Source of the DNA: SELP01 sp035969385
GTDB lineage: Bacteria; Pseudomonadota; Alphaproteobacteria; Rhodobacterales; Rhodobacteraceae
Assembly: GCF_035969385.1 (NCBI RefSeq)
Contig: NZ_JAYKKJ010000002.1
Location: forward strand, 372,001-436,000
DNA length: 64,000 nucleotides
Direction of reading: 5' to 3'
How positions within the stretch are numbered: the stretch's first letter is position 1; the number at the start of each line of letters is the position of its first letter. The position numbers were made by a program, and so were the translations under genes. This document shows positions 54,307-62,202 of the stretch, one piece after another. Below the pieces are notes generated by a model. It was not told the DNA's origin. It did not search any database and worked only from the letters and a program-made list of their open reading frames with translations.

Positions 54307-54329
54307 CCCCGCCGTAGAACACGGCGGGG
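54307..54329 (-). terminator. Intrinsic terminator of ccrM
   Basis: A perfect 9-bp stem CCCCGCCGT / ACGGCGGGG with a 5-base loop is followed on the minus strand by TTTTTT, 60 bases after the ccrM stop. It may also serve as a boundary for alkB, but lacks a T-run on the plus strand. Confidence 0.85.
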
Positions 54330-54388
54330 AGTTCGTGCCGTGGTTTCACAGGCCACAGGCACCGGCGGTATTTCGGTAAACTTCTGGA

Positions 54389-55498
54389 TCAGTGTTCGCG
54401 CATCTCGGCACGGATCTGCTGGCGCAGAAGATCAATCGGCACCCGCTGGCCATCGCGCCTGAAGTGCCAGTAGGTCCAGCCGTTGCAGCTTGGTGCGCCT
54501 TCGAGATGGGCGCCAACCTGATGGATCGACCCTTTGATGTCGGACCCGATCAGCGTCCCGTCGGCGCGTACCTTGGCCTTATGACGGCCATTGATGCTCC
54601 AGAGTTCTTCACCGGGGCGCAGCATCCCGCGTTCAACCAGCACACCAAAGGCAACGCGCGGTTCGGCCCGCTTGGAGGTGGAGACCTCCAGCGCTTCCTT
54701 GTCGAATTTGCGGACATTGGCGATGCGTTTTTCCGCGACCTTGCGGTAGGCGGCCTCGCGTTCGATCCCGATGAATTCGCGGCCCAGCATCTTGGCGACC
54801 GCACCGGTGGTGCCGGTGCCAAAGAAGGGGTCCAGAACCACGTCGCCGGGGTTCGTCGTGGCGACCATCACCCGGTGCAGCAGGGCCTCGGGCTTTTGCG
54901 TCGGGTGGGCCTTGTCGCCGTTGTCATCCTTCAGGCGCTCATGCCCGGTGCAGATCGGGATCACCCAATCGGACCGCATTTGCACGCCGTCGTTCATCGC
55001 CTTGAGGGCTTCATAATTGAACGTGTATTTCGCGCCTTCCGACTTGGACGCCCAGATCAGGGTTTCGTGGGCATTGGTCAGACGCTTGCCCCGGAAATTC
55101 GGCATCGGGTTCGATTTGCGCCAGACCACGTCGTTCAGGATCCAGAACCCCTGGTTCTGCAACTCGGCGCCCATGCGGAACACGTTGTGATAGCTGCCGA
55201 TCACCCAGATTGCGCCATTGGGCTTCAGGATCCGGCGGGCAGCGGCGAGCCAGTCGCGGGTGAAGTTGTCGTAGACCTTGAAACTGTCGAACTGATCCCA
55301 GTGATCGTCGACCGCGTCCACCTTGGAATTGTCCGGGCGGTGCAGATCGCCGCGCAGCTGCAGGTTATAGGGCGGGTCGGCAAAGATCAGGTCGACCGAA
55401 CACTCGGGCAGACTGTTCATCACCTCGATGCAGTCCCCGGAAAGAATCGTGTTTAGCGGGAGCGCGGCGGCGCCCTTTTCCTTGGTTTTCGTCGTCAT
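54389..55498 (-). CDS. ccrM: Cell-cycle DNA adenine methyltransferase CcrM (GANTC)
   Basis: A 369-residue beta-class N6-adenine methyltransferase that methylates the A of GANTC and ties replication to cell-cycle gene expression in Alphaproteobacteria. Motif IV DPPY is at 41-44, before the SAM motif DPFFGTGTTG at 223-232, the order of the beta class. Residues about 265-369 (AEPRVAFGVLVERGML and following) are the C-terminal DNA-recognition domain found only in CcrM-type enzymes. The promoter region carries three GANTC sites. ATG 55498 (MTTKTKEKGAAALPLN) is preferred over the extended frame to 55546, which runs into the promoter. Confidence 0.96.
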   Translation of the reverse strand: MTTKTKEKGAAALPLNTILSGDCIEVMNSLPECSVDLIFADPPYNLQLRGDLHRPDNSKVDAVDDHWDQFDSFKVYDNFTRDWLAAARRILKPNGAIWVIGSYHNVFRMGAELQNQGFWILNDVVWRKSNPMPNFRGKRLTNAHETLIWASKSEGAKYTFNYEALKAMNDGVQMRSDWVIPICTGHERLKDDNGDKAHPTQKPEALLHRVMVATTNPGDVVLDPFFGTGTTGAVAKMLGREFIGIEREAAYRKVAEKRIANVRKFDKEALEVSTSKRAEPRVAFGVLVERGMLRPGEELWSINGRHKAKVRADGTLIGSDIKGSIHQVGAHLEGAPSCNGWTYWHFRRDGQRVPIDLLRQQIRAEMREH

Positions 55499-55545
55499 TT
55501 TCTGCCTCTGATCCCGGCGGTTTGTCCGCTCGTTGATTGAGGCCA

Positions 55546-55574
55546 AGAATGAGTCAGACCCGATTCGCTGTCAA
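55546..55574 (-). promoter_or_regulatory. Candidate ccrM promoter with GANTC sites in the spacer
   Basis: On the minus strand, TTGACA (55569-55574) and CATTCT (55546-55551) are separated by 17 bases. Within and next to this spacer lie GANTC at 55551-55555 and 55562-55566. The -35 is perfect and the -10 matches TATAAT at three positions. Confidence 0.6.
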
Positions 55575-55589
55575 AAGCTTTTTTGAATC
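55551..55589. promoter_or_regulatory. Cluster of three GANTC methylation sites upstream of ccrM
   Basis: GAGTC (55551-55555), GATTC (55562-55566) and GAATC (55585-55589) fall within 39 bases. Two lie within or at the edge of the candidate promoter spacer and one just upstream of the -35, overlapping the rnhB stop. These are the target of the encoded methylase, so methylation-dependent autoregulation is plausible, as in Caulobacter. Confidence 0.75.
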
Positions 55590-56286
55590 AAGGGGTTACT
55601 GTTTTGCCTTGATACAAGATATTGTGCACCGGTTTGAACGACCGTCTATGGTGTGGGGTCACACCAAGATTTTGAAGGGCCTCTTTATGGGCCGGGCTGG
55701 GGTATCCGGCGTTCTTTTCCCACCCGTAGCCGGGGAACTGTTGCGCCAATCCCACCATGAGCCTGTCGCGGCACACTTTTGCCACAATTGAGGCCGCCGA
55801 AATCGACAGGGATCGGGCATCACCCTTCACGATCGCTTCGGCGGATTGGGTCAGGCCGCGCGGGATCATGTTGCCGTCGATCAGCAGGTGATCGGGCGGC
55901 AAAGGCAGCCCGGCAACCGCGCGTTCCATGGCCAGATGCGAGGCTCGCAGGATGTTCAGGCTGTCGATCTCTTCAACGGTGGCGTGGGCGATGGACACCT
56001 CGGCATCGCGCAGGATGATGTCATATAGCGCCGCACGCCGCTTCTCGGTCAGGGCCTTGCTGTCGTTCAGGCCATCGGGAATCCGGTCCGCGTGCAGGAT
56101 AACCGCCGCCGCAGTGACTGGCCCGGCCAGCGGGCCGCGGCCAACCTCGTCCACACCGGCGACGCGGGCCAGCCCGCGGGCCTGCGCGGCGGTTTCGAAC
56201 GACATATCGGGGGCGGTTCTGGCCATGCCCCTGACTGCCCTGACCGAACGCGGTGCCGCAACCAAAAAGTTGGGGCGGAAGGCCAT
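55588..56286 (-). CDS. rnhB: Ribonuclease HII
   Basis: A type 2 RNase H that removes ribonucleotides from DNA. The active-site start VAGVDEVGRGPLAGPVTAAAV carries the first acidic residues, LNDSKALTEKRR the next helix, LLIDGNMIP the second Asp, and KGDARSLSISAASIVAKVCRD the last part of the site. The length is 232 residues from ATG 56286, where GGAAGGG precedes the start by 6 bases. Starts at 56226 and 56205 are alternatives and give the more usual family N terminus, so the first 27 residues are uncertain. Upstream of ccrM on the same strand, a pairing common in this order (recalled). Confidence 0.92.
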   Translation of the reverse strand: MAFRPNFLVAAPRSVRAVRGMARTAPDMSFETAAQARGLARVAGVDEVGRGPLAGPVTAAAVILHADRIPDGLNDSKALTEKRRAALYDIILRDAEVSIAHATVEEIDSLNILRASHLAMERAVAGLPLPPDHLLIDGNMIPRGLTQSAEAIVKGDARSLSISAASIVAKVCRDRLMVGLAQQFPGYGWEKNAGYPSPAHKEALQNLGVTPHHRRSFKPVHNILYQGKTVTP

Positions 56287-56308
56287 GCCCGACCCTTCCG
56301 CCCCGGGG

Positions 56309-56339
56309 GTGGCGCGGCAAGATGGGGATGCCGCGCCAC
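56309..56339. repeat. Perfect 11-bp inverted repeat between rnhB and a hypothetical gene
   Basis: Arms GTGGCGCGGCA (56309-56319) and TGCCGCGCCAC (56329-56339) with a 9-base loop. On the minus strand it follows the stop of the hypothetical gene and precedes rnhB, so a terminator-like or mRNA-processing role is possible, but no T-run follows. Confidence 0.6.
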
Positions 56340-56353
56340 TGCTCGACCTCGTG

Positions 56354-56803
56354 CTAGTTTGACCGGACGCGCCGTTGACCGATTTCGTATCCAGCGCGGC
56401 GCAGGCAATGGATGTTGTATCCGTTCCGGTCGTGCCGCCGGGTTTCCACGGTCATTTCGCACTGTTCCGGCAGTCGATTCACCCAGCGATAATTCCGTTC
56501 CATGCAGCGACGACCCAACATCGTGACATCGCGCCCCCGACGAGCGTCGACCTCGACAACGCATTGGGAGGGCAGGACGCGCTGGCGCGCCGGAATGGCG
56601 TGATGGTTCCAGTCCTGCCCGCCGTTGGTTTGCTGCGACTGGTCGCGCCGGTCGTTGGCGGCATCCGCGATAATGGCAATCGTCGCGATCCCGAGCAGGA
56701 TTTTCAGAAGGTCTTCGTCGTTCCCGGCCCGCACGGGTGTGGCGGCAACCGAGGAAAACGCGATTGTGGCGGAGAGAAGCGAAGCGATCAGGGGCCGTTT
56801 CAT
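56354..56803 (-). CDS. Exported hypothetical protein
   Basis: A 149-residue protein that I do not recognise as a named family. The N-terminal signal is MKRPLIASLLSATIAFSSVAATPVRA, and a second hydrophobic stretch (LLKILLGIATIAIIADAA) follows directly, so it may be membrane-tethered. The C-terminal 80 residues are rich in Arg and contain Cys at PSQCVVEV, GRRCMERN, EQCEMTV and HCLRRAGYE, four Cys that could form two disulfides in the periplasm. AAAGGA precedes ATG 56803. It is divergent from the next small gene, and the 169-base region between them is presumably a shared promoter region. Confidence 0.7.
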   Translation of the reverse strand: MKRPLIASLLSATIAFSSVAATPVRAGNDEDLLKILLGIATIAIIADAANDRRDQSQQTNGGQDWNHHAIPARQRVLPSQCVVEVDARRGRDVTMLGRRCMERNYRWVNRLPEQCEMTVETRRHDRNGYNIHCLRRAGYEIGQRRVRSN

Positions 56804-56972
56804 GGCAGTTCCTTTCATCAGGTGAAGCAACGGATACAACCGCGCTGTTCGATGAAACGACGTTCGGCTGGGTTGGCGAGGTCAGGCAATAACCGGGCCT
56901 CGCTAGGCGATATCGCAGAGCGGACCCGATCCGATATTGAATATCAGCGCATCCCATGCACAGTGTGGGGCC

Positions 56973-57254
56973 ATGAAAAACCTACTCGCCCTTACCCTGT
57001 TGCTTGGTGTGGCCGCGAACGGCGCGGCTGCCGCGTGCTATGCGGATTACAAGGCAAAACAGGACAGTCCGCTTCGGCTTCACTACGGTGTTGCCGAGAT
57101 CAGCGGGGACTGCACCGTTGCCAATGCCGAGGCGCAATTGCAGGATCGGCTTGCCCAAGGCGGCTGGCAACTGTTGAATGTGCTGGACACCTTCGACGAC
57201 AGCGGACTTGAGGAAAGGGAAGCGAGTGCAGGAGAATTCTACCTCCGCTATTGA
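56973..57254 (+). CDS. Small periplasmic hypothetical protein
   Basis: A 93-residue protein with a clear signal peptide (KNLLALTLLLGVAANGAAAA, cleavage near residue 21). The mature part starts CYADYKAKQD and has two Cys (C22, C47) that may form a disulfide. The C-terminal WQLLNVLDTFDDSG..EREASAGEFYLRY is conserved-looking, but I cannot name a family. ATG 56973 starts the signal; an upstream frame to 56937 is not signal-like. Its end overlaps the start of the next gene by 29 bases, so the two are translationally coupled. A partner role with the membrane winged-helix-like protein is an inference from this coupling. Confidence 0.72.
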   Translation: MKNLLALTLLLGVAANGAAAACYADYKAKQDSPLRLHYGVAEISGDCTVANAEAQLQDRLAQGGWQLLNVLDTFDDSGLEEREASAGEFYLRY

Positions 57255-57930
57255 GGCGCGCACGACTGGAAACCGGGTTGTCGTCGGCGGAATCGCGGCG
57301 ATTGTCGGCGTTCTGGCGGTGGCGGCAGTCGTTCTGTTCAGTAACCTGCCGGACGCAAATGCCTTCAACGAACGGGTCGAACGCCTGTTCGTGGAAAATG
57401 ACGACCTTACGGCGCAGGCGGAAATCAAGCTTTTGGAGATTCTTGCGCAGTCGGGCACCGCGTTTTCCGAAACGCTGGACAGCTACCGGTTCGTGATCTT
57501 CGTGCTTCTGGTCTTCTCGACCGCTCTTCTGATCGCGGCGGTTGCCTTTCTTGTCATGCTGATCGTGCTTAACCGGCGCATGGGCCAGATCGAACGCAAG
57601 GGGATCGAGGTGAATTCCCTGCTTATCAGCCGGGATCAGAATGTTGTGCTGCTGAATAACTTCGAGTTCAAGCTGACGGATGCGGCCATCGAAACCCTGT
57701 CCGTCCTGGCCGAGGCACGCATGGACGATGAGATCCTGACCGGAGCCCAGATCGAGGCGGTGATTTCGGGCCGATCCGAGGTGGATTGCGAAGAAGCGGC
57801 CGGGGCAACGCGGATCAAGCGGCTGCGCGACAGTCTGGGCAACCAGATGATGTCGGAACTGCTGGTCAAAAACATCGCGCGCCGTGGCTATGTCCTTGCC
57901 ATCGACAAGGACGTGATCCGGATGGTCTGA
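57226..57930 (+). CDS. Two-TM membrane protein with C-terminal winged-helix-like domain
   Basis: A 234-residue protein. Two hydrophobic segments are at about 18-39 and 89-116. The roughly 48 residues between them would lie in the periplasm and look helical (LTAQAEIKLLEILAQSG). The C-terminal 90 residues are cytoplasmic by the positive-inside rule (NRRMGQIERKG). From about 146, FEFKLTDAAIETLSVLAE..., TRIKRLRDSLG and LLVKNIARRGYVLAI follow the pattern of OmpR/ToxR-type winged-helix domains (LT..E..LL, h.srLRrkLg, i.tvrG.GYrL). If correct, it is a membrane-bound transcription factor with the domains in the reverse order to ToxR. GTG 57226 has AGGAAAGGGA upstream. Confidence 0.7.
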   Translation: MQENSTSAIEARTTGNRVVVGGIAAIVGVLAVAAVVLFSNLPDANAFNERVERLFVENDDLTAQAEIKLLEILAQSGTAFSETLDSYRFVIFVLLVFSTALLIAAVAFLVMLIVLNRRMGQIERKGIEVNSLLISRDQNVVLLNNFEFKLTDAAIETLSVLAEARMDDEILTGAQIEAVISGRSEVDCEEAAGATRIKRLRDSLGNQMMSELLVKNIARRGYVLAIDKDVIRMV

Positions 57931-57933
57931 GCG

Positions 57934-58287
57934 CTATTTCCGACCTTCGGGGTGCAAAAAGTAGGGATCGACCCTTTTCCAGTAGATCAAAAGGTCTCGC
58001 GCGCGGGCCGGGGCCAGCCCCATCGCCTCGATCGCTAGAATATCCGCCGCAACCAGGGCCGCCATTTTGTAGGCTTTCGCAGCGGCATCCTGCATGCGTC
58101 CCGTCGGGCGCATCAGGTCCTCGAAATGGGAGGCGGCGGCAGTCAGGGCAAAACAAAGTGTCAGCGCCTTCTCTTCCGGCCACCCCTTGGCGAGTTTCTG
58201 CACCACCAGCCGGATCCTGTGCGGATCGCCCGTTGCGATCTCTGCGATCGCGACTTCCTGCATTTGGTCGATGGCGGGCTTTGTCAT
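57934..58287 (-). CDS. Conserved hypothetical protein, helical
   Basis: A 117-residue soluble protein without signal peptide or membrane segment. It is predicted mostly helical (IRLVVQKLAKGWPEEKALTLCFALTAAASHFEDLM, KMAALVAADILAIEAMG). The C-terminal LLIYWKRVDPYFLHPEGRK is distinctive. I do not recognise the family. ATG 58287 is preferred over the frame to 58389, whose first residues are not helical. It is convergent with the membrane winged-helix-like gene, 3 bases from its stop, and divergent from the next exported protein gene. Confidence 0.65.
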   Translation of the reverse strand: MTKPAIDQMQEVAIAEIATGDPHRIRLVVQKLAKGWPEEKALTLCFALTAAASHFEDLMRPTGRMQDAAAKAYKMAALVAADILAIEAMGLAPARARDLLIYWKRVDPYFLHPEGRK

Positions 58288-58378
58288 GGCACTCGGAACA
58301 GGTAACTTGGACAAGACTTTGCCCGGAAACCGGTCTGATGCAACCGGGCGGACAAAACCATTGAGCGGGGGTAACACA

Positions 58379-58891
58379 TTGGCGCGCATTTTCTGGAGTA
58401 GCCTCTTCGTCTGCCTGAGCCTCTTTTCCCCGCTGCGGGCAGAGGTTTTGTTACCAACCGAACCGCGGGTCCGGGATGTGCCGCGCCAGAACTATCTAGG
58501 CGAGCGGGTCGGCGGCATTGCGCTGTTCGCGACCACCGTCTTCCGGTTGGAAGATGGCGAGATCATCGTGCTTTACGGATTTATTGTCGGGCGCCCAAAC
58601 GGGGATTCGAATTTCTTCTACTGGAACGACCGGCTTTCGATGGATTGCGAAGGCAAGACGGTCCGCAACGAAGATGGGTCCGGGGTTGGGCAGTTTCTAT
58701 GTGATCGGGATGGCCGCCAATTCCTGTCTGACAGTTTCGGAGTGGTCGCCGAAAAATACATGCGGTTCCGCGGCGACATCTCGGGCAGTTTTATCGGGGT
58801 GAACGGCCAGCCGATCGAGGTGCTGATGCAATGGCAGGGGCGCGAACGCTTTCCCGACCCAACCCCGATGATCGAGGCGCTGTCCAGATAG
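58379..58891 (+). CDS. Exported hypothetical protein
   Basis: A 170-residue protein with a signal peptide (LARIFWSSLFVCLSLFSPLRA, cleavage near residue 21). The mature part is beta-rich and ends GQPIEVLMQWQGRERFPDP. Two Cys (SMDCEGK, QFLCDRDG) may form a disulfide. I cannot name a family. The start is TTG 58379 with a GGGGG about 8 bases upstream, which places the signal peptide at the N terminus; the open frame continues to 58094 but its residues are not signal-like. It ends 5 bases before the tRNA gene on the other strand. Confidence 0.65.
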   Translation: MARIFWSSLFVCLSLFSPLRAEVLLPTEPRVRDVPRQNYLGERVGGIALFATTVFRLEDGEIIVLYGFIVGRPNGDSNFFYWNDRLSMDCEGKTVRNEDGSGVGQFLCDRDGRQFLSDSFGVVAEKYMRFRGDISGSFIGVNGQPIEVLMQWQGRERFPDPTPMIEALSR

Positions 58892-58896
58892 CGACT

Positions 58897-58973
58897 TGGT
58901 GACCCCGACAGGATTCGAACCTGTAACCTGCCCCTTAGGAGGGGGCTGCTCTATCCAGTTGAGCCACGGGGCC
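58897..58973 (-). tRNA. tRNA-Arg (anticodon CCT)
   Basis: A complete cloverleaf is readable on the minus strand. The acceptor stem is GGCCCCG / CGGGGTC with one G-U pair. The D arm is GCTC/GAGC, the anticodon stem GCCCC/GGGGC with loop CTCCTAA (anticodon CCT, decoding AGG), and the T arm ACAGG/CCTGT with TTCGAAT. The 3' CCA is encoded (58897-58899). It lies between an exported protein gene and a LacI-type regulator; no integrase gene is adjacent. Confidence 0.95.
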
Positions 58974-59092
58974 ACGGGCCCTTCATTGCCCGCCTTTTTT
59001 TCCAAGGTCAACGTTGGCGGTCGAAGGGCTTTTACAATGCCGTCAACAGGGGCTAACTAGGAACAGAGGGACAAGATACGGGAAATCCTGAC

Positions 59093-60118
59093 GTGAAACC
59101 GCCAAGCAAGCGCCCGCTGACGCTCCGGGATGTGTCGGAAGCATCCGGTGTCAGTGAAATGACGGTGAGCCGCGTTCTGCGCAATAAAGGGGATGTCAGC
59201 GAGACGACCCGGACCAAGGTTCAGGAAGCGGCGAAACGGTTGGGCTATGTCCCCAACAAGATCGCCGGGGCATTGGCCAGCCAGCGCGTGAACCTTGTCG
59301 CCGTCATCATTCCCAGCCTTGGCAACATGGTTTTTCCCGAGGTTCTCGCAGGGGTCTCGGAGGTGCTGGAGGGCACCCCGCTGCAGCCCGTCGTCGGCGT
59401 GACCGACTATCTTCCCGAAAAGGAAGAAAAGGTGCTGTTCGAGATGCTGTCCTGGCGACCGTCCGGGGTCATCATTGCGGGCCTTGAGCATTCCGAAGCG
59501 TCGCGCGCGATGCTGGCGCAGGCCGGGTGCCCGGTGGTCGAGATCATGGATGTGGACGGCGAGCCGGTCGACAGCTGCGTCGGCATTTCCCATCGCCGCG
59601 CGGGCCGGAAGATGGCCGAGGCCATTATCGACGCAGGCTACCGCCGGATCGGGTTTATGGGCACCAAGATGCCGCTAGACCACCGCGCACGGAAACGGTT
59701 CGAGGGTTTCACCCGGACGTTGGCCAAAGCGGGGATCGAGATTGCGGATCAGGAATTCTATTCCGGCGGGTCCGCCTTGGCCAAAGGCCGCGAGATGACA
59801 GAGGCGATGCTGTCACGCACGCCGGACCTCGATTTTCTGTATTATTCCAATGATATGATTGGGGCCGGCGGGCTTCTGTATCTGTTGGAGAAGGGTATCG
59901 ACGTGCCCGGCCAGATCGGGCTTGCCGGGTTCAACGGTGTCGAGCTTTTGGAAGGTCTGCCGCGGCACCTTGCCACAATGGACGCCTGCCGACGCGAGAT
60001 CGGTCAGGCCGCCGCCCGAATTATCGCGAACCGGCAGGACGCCAGTGGCGAGGTCGAAGGCGAGCGGATCGAGCTTTCGCCGACCCTCTCCTTCGGCGAT
60101 ACGCTGCGCCGGGGTTAG
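59093..60118 (+). CDS. LacI-family transcriptional regulator
   Basis: A 341-residue LacI/GalR regulator. The N-terminal HTH is TLRDVSEASGVSEMTVSRVL (9-28), followed by the hinge KLGY-like RLGYVPNKIAGALASQR, and then the periplasmic-binding-protein-like effector domain. It resembles GntR/IdnR gluconate regulators (for example LVAVIIPSLGNMVFPEVLAGVSEVLE and SNDMIGAGGLLYLLEKG). The regulated genes are not evident; the only close gene is the convergent ghrA. The GTG start 59093 has no strong SD. Its stop overlaps ghrA's by 4 bases. I see no palindromic operator in the 119 bases between the tRNA and its start. Confidence 0.85.
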   Translation: MKPPSKRPLTLRDVSEASGVSEMTVSRVLRNKGDVSETTRTKVQEAAKRLGYVPNKIAGALASQRVNLVAVIIPSLGNMVFPEVLAGVSEVLEGTPLQPVVGVTDYLPEKEEKVLFEMLSWRPSGVIIAGLEHSEASRAMLAQAGCPVVEIMDVDGEPVDSCVGISHRRAGRKMAEAIIDAGYRRIGFMGTKMPLDHRARKRFEGFTRTLAKAGIEIADQEFYSGGSALAKGREMTEAMLSRTPDLDFLYYSNDMIGAGGLLYLLEKGIDVPGQIGLAGFNGVELLEGLPRHLATMDACRREIGQAAARIIANRQDASGEVEGERIELSPTLSFGDTLRRG

Positions 60119-61047
60119 TAACCCGCCCCGCGGTCCACGACGAATAGAAACGGCTCCCCCGCCTCACCTCGCCGGATGTTTTCCGCAACCACCTGTGATG
60201 ACGTATCGGCCCGGGTTTCCGAGGCGATATGCGGCGTGACCGTCACCCGTGGGTGCGCCCAATAGGGGTGTTCGGCAGGCAGCGGTTCGACCCGGAACAC
60301 ATCCAGCGTTGCATGGCCGACCTGCCCACTGTCCAGAGCGGCCAGCAGGGCTGCGTCGTCTATCAGCGGGCCGCGCCCGGGGTTCAATATGAAGGCCCCC
60401 GGTGCGAGGCAGGCAAGCGTCCGGTCATTCAGGATGTTCTCGGTCGCCGGGGTTGCGGGCAGCAGCAGAACGACGCCCTGCGCCCCGGTCAGTGCCTTGG
60501 TCAGCCCGCTCTTGCCATGGAAGCAGTCGATCCCCGGGCGGGTCTTTTCCGACCGGCTCCATCCCCGAACCGGGAAATTGAGCGCGCGCAAGGCGTCGGC
60601 GCAGGCCAGCCCCAGTTCACCGATCCCCAGAATGGTGATCGGGCGATCCTTGGCCAGCGGCGGGGCCTCGGGCCGCCATTCACCATTCTGTCCAAGGATG
60701 TGACGATCCATTCCAAGGTGATGGCGCAGAACATGGCCAGTGACCCATTCAACCATCCCCTGCTTCAACCCATCGTCGACCATCCGGCACAACGGCTGGG
60801 TCAGTGTCTGATTGCCGACAACAGTCTCTACACCGGCCCAAAGCGACAGGACCGCCTTACAGCGGGTGTAGGGCGCGAAGTCCTTGACCGGGCCATTCGG
60901 TGCAAACACGATGTAGTCCACATCCGACGGTGGCAGGTCGCGCGACAGGGTCACGTTTTCGATCCCCGCCTCGGCAAGGGCCATGGGCAGGGCTGTCTTA
61001 TAGACCTCCCACCGGTCATCGTGGGCAGAGAACAGGATATTGACCAT
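60115..61047 (-). CDS. ghrA: Glyoxylate/hydroxypyruvate reductase A-like D-2-hydroxyacid dehydrogenase
   Basis: A 310-residue member of the D-isomer 2-hydroxyacid dehydrogenase family, GhrA (YcdW) branch. The Rossmann motif is ILGIGELGLACADALR, with the modified GxGxxG. The catalytic residues fall in LNPGRGPLIDD (Arg), LDVFRVEPLP (Glu) and VTPHIAS (His). It probably reduces glyoxylate or hydroxypyruvate with NADPH. It follows rodA by 3 bases on the same strand and is thus at the end of the mrdA-rodA operon, although the function is unrelated. Confidence 0.87.
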   Translation of the reverse strand: MVNILFSAHDDRWEVYKTALPMALAEAGIENVTLSRDLPPSDVDYIVFAPNGPVKDFAPYTRCKAVLSLWAGVETVVGNQTLTQPLCRMVDDGLKQGMVEWVTGHVLRHHLGMDRHILGQNGEWRPEAPPLAKDRPITILGIGELGLACADALRALNFPVRGWSRSEKTRPGIDCFHGKSGLTKALTGAQGVVLLLPATPATENILNDRTLACLAPGAFILNPGRGPLIDDAALLAALDSGQVGHATLDVFRVEPLPAEHPYWAHPRVTVTPHIASETRADTSSQVVAENIRRGEAGEPFLFVVDRGAGY

Positions 61048-61050
61048 CTG

Positions 61051-62190
61051 TTACCTCGGTCTATGGACATGAGCGGACTGAACCAATCCAAACCCCAATA
61101 GAAGAATAAGCATGGCCGATCCGCCATAGCTGACCAGCGGCAGCGGCACGCCCACAACCGGGGCAAGCCCCATCACCATGGCCATGTTGACCGCGAAGAA
61201 CAGGAAGAATGTGACCGCGATCCCAAGGGTCAGAAGCGACGCGAACCGGTCCCTGTTCCGCAGGGCGGAGGCCACGCAAAACCCGATGATCAACGCATAA
61301 AGAACCAAGAGCGCGAATGCCCCGACAAACCCGAATTCCTCGGCCAGGGTGGTGAAAATGAAGTCGGTGTGTTTCTCGGGCAAAAAGTTCAGCCGTGATT
61401 GCGTGCCTTGCATGAAGCCGCGACCGGTCCACCCGCCGGAGCCAAGCGCGATCTTGGCCTGCGTGATGTGATAGCCCGCCCCCAGCGGGTCTGCGGCGGG
61501 ATCCAGAAAGGTGTCGATCCGGCGAAACTGATAGTCCTTCAAAAGTTGCCAACTTGTGCCGCGGCTTTGGAACACGGCCACGATCACGCCGACGCCTGCG
61601 CTGATGACCGTCAGGAAATAGGCCCAGTGGACCCCGGCCAACCACATGATCGCCCCGCCCCCCATCAACAATAGAAGCGAGGTGCCAAGGTCGGGTTGTT
61701 TCAGGACCAGCGCGGTGGGGATCAGGATGATTGCCACCGGCAGAAGCACCCAGATCGGGCGGGATACTTTGTTCATCGGCAACCAGTCGTAATAGGCGGC
61801 CAGAATCATCACCAGCGCGATCTTCATCAATTCCGAGGGCTGCAATCGCAACGGGCCGATGTCGATCCATCGTTGGGCACCCATGCCGACCTCGCCGAAG
61901 AATTCGACCATCACCAGAAGGACAAGCGCCACGACATAGCCAAGCGCGGCGACGTTTCGCCAGAACCAGATCGGGATCATCCCCACGATCACCATCGCGA
62001 CCATGCCGACCGCAAATCGTTTCATTTGGGCGTCCATCCACGGTTCCGCAGACCCACCGGCCACGGAATAGAGCATCAGGAACCCGGCAGAGGCGACCGC
62101 CGTCAGCAGGATCACCAGCGCCCAGTTCAGGTAGAGAATCTTGCGCGGTCCTGTGGGGACGTATTTGGCGTTATACTCAAGATAGCTCAT
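61051..62190 (-). CDS. rodA: Rod shape-determining protein RodA (peptidoglycan glycosyltransferase)
   Basis: A 379-residue SEDS-family polytopic protein, with about ten transmembrane segments, which polymerises glycan strands during lateral wall growth together with PBP2. Diagnostic segments are LYSVAGGSAEPWMDAQMKRF, AQRWIDIGPLRLQPSELMKIALV, GSGGWTGRGFMQGTQSRLNFLPEKHTDFIFTTLAEEFGFVG and VPLPLVSYGGSAMLILLLGFGL. ATG 62190 lies 12 bases after the PBP2 stop, so the two genes form the classic mrdA-mrdB operon. Codon usage and length are normal. Confidence 0.95.
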   Translation of the reverse strand: MSYLEYNAKYVPTGPRKILYLNWALVILLTAVASAGFLMLYSVAGGSAEPWMDAQMKRFAVGMVAMVIVGMIPIWFWRNVAALGYVVALVLLVMVEFFGEVGMGAQRWIDIGPLRLQPSELMKIALVMILAAYYDWLPMNKVSRPIWVLLPVAIILIPTALVLKQPDLGTSLLLLMGGGAIMWLAGVHWAYFLTVISAGVGVIVAVFQSRGTSWQLLKDYQFRRIDTFLDPAADPLGAGYHITQAKIALGSGGWTGRGFMQGTQSRLNFLPEKHTDFIFTTLAEEFGFVGAFALLVLYALIIGFCVASALRNRDRFASLLTLGIAVTFFLFFAVNMAMVMGLAPVVGVPLPLVSYGGSAMLILLLGFGLVQSAHVHRPR

Positions 62191-62202
62191 CGCATATCCC
62201 CG

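Noticed and set aside
58897..58973. tRNA-Arg as a possible attachment site of an integrated element
   Set aside because: No integrase, no direct repeat of the tRNA 3' end noticed in the window, and the flanking genes look chromosomal.
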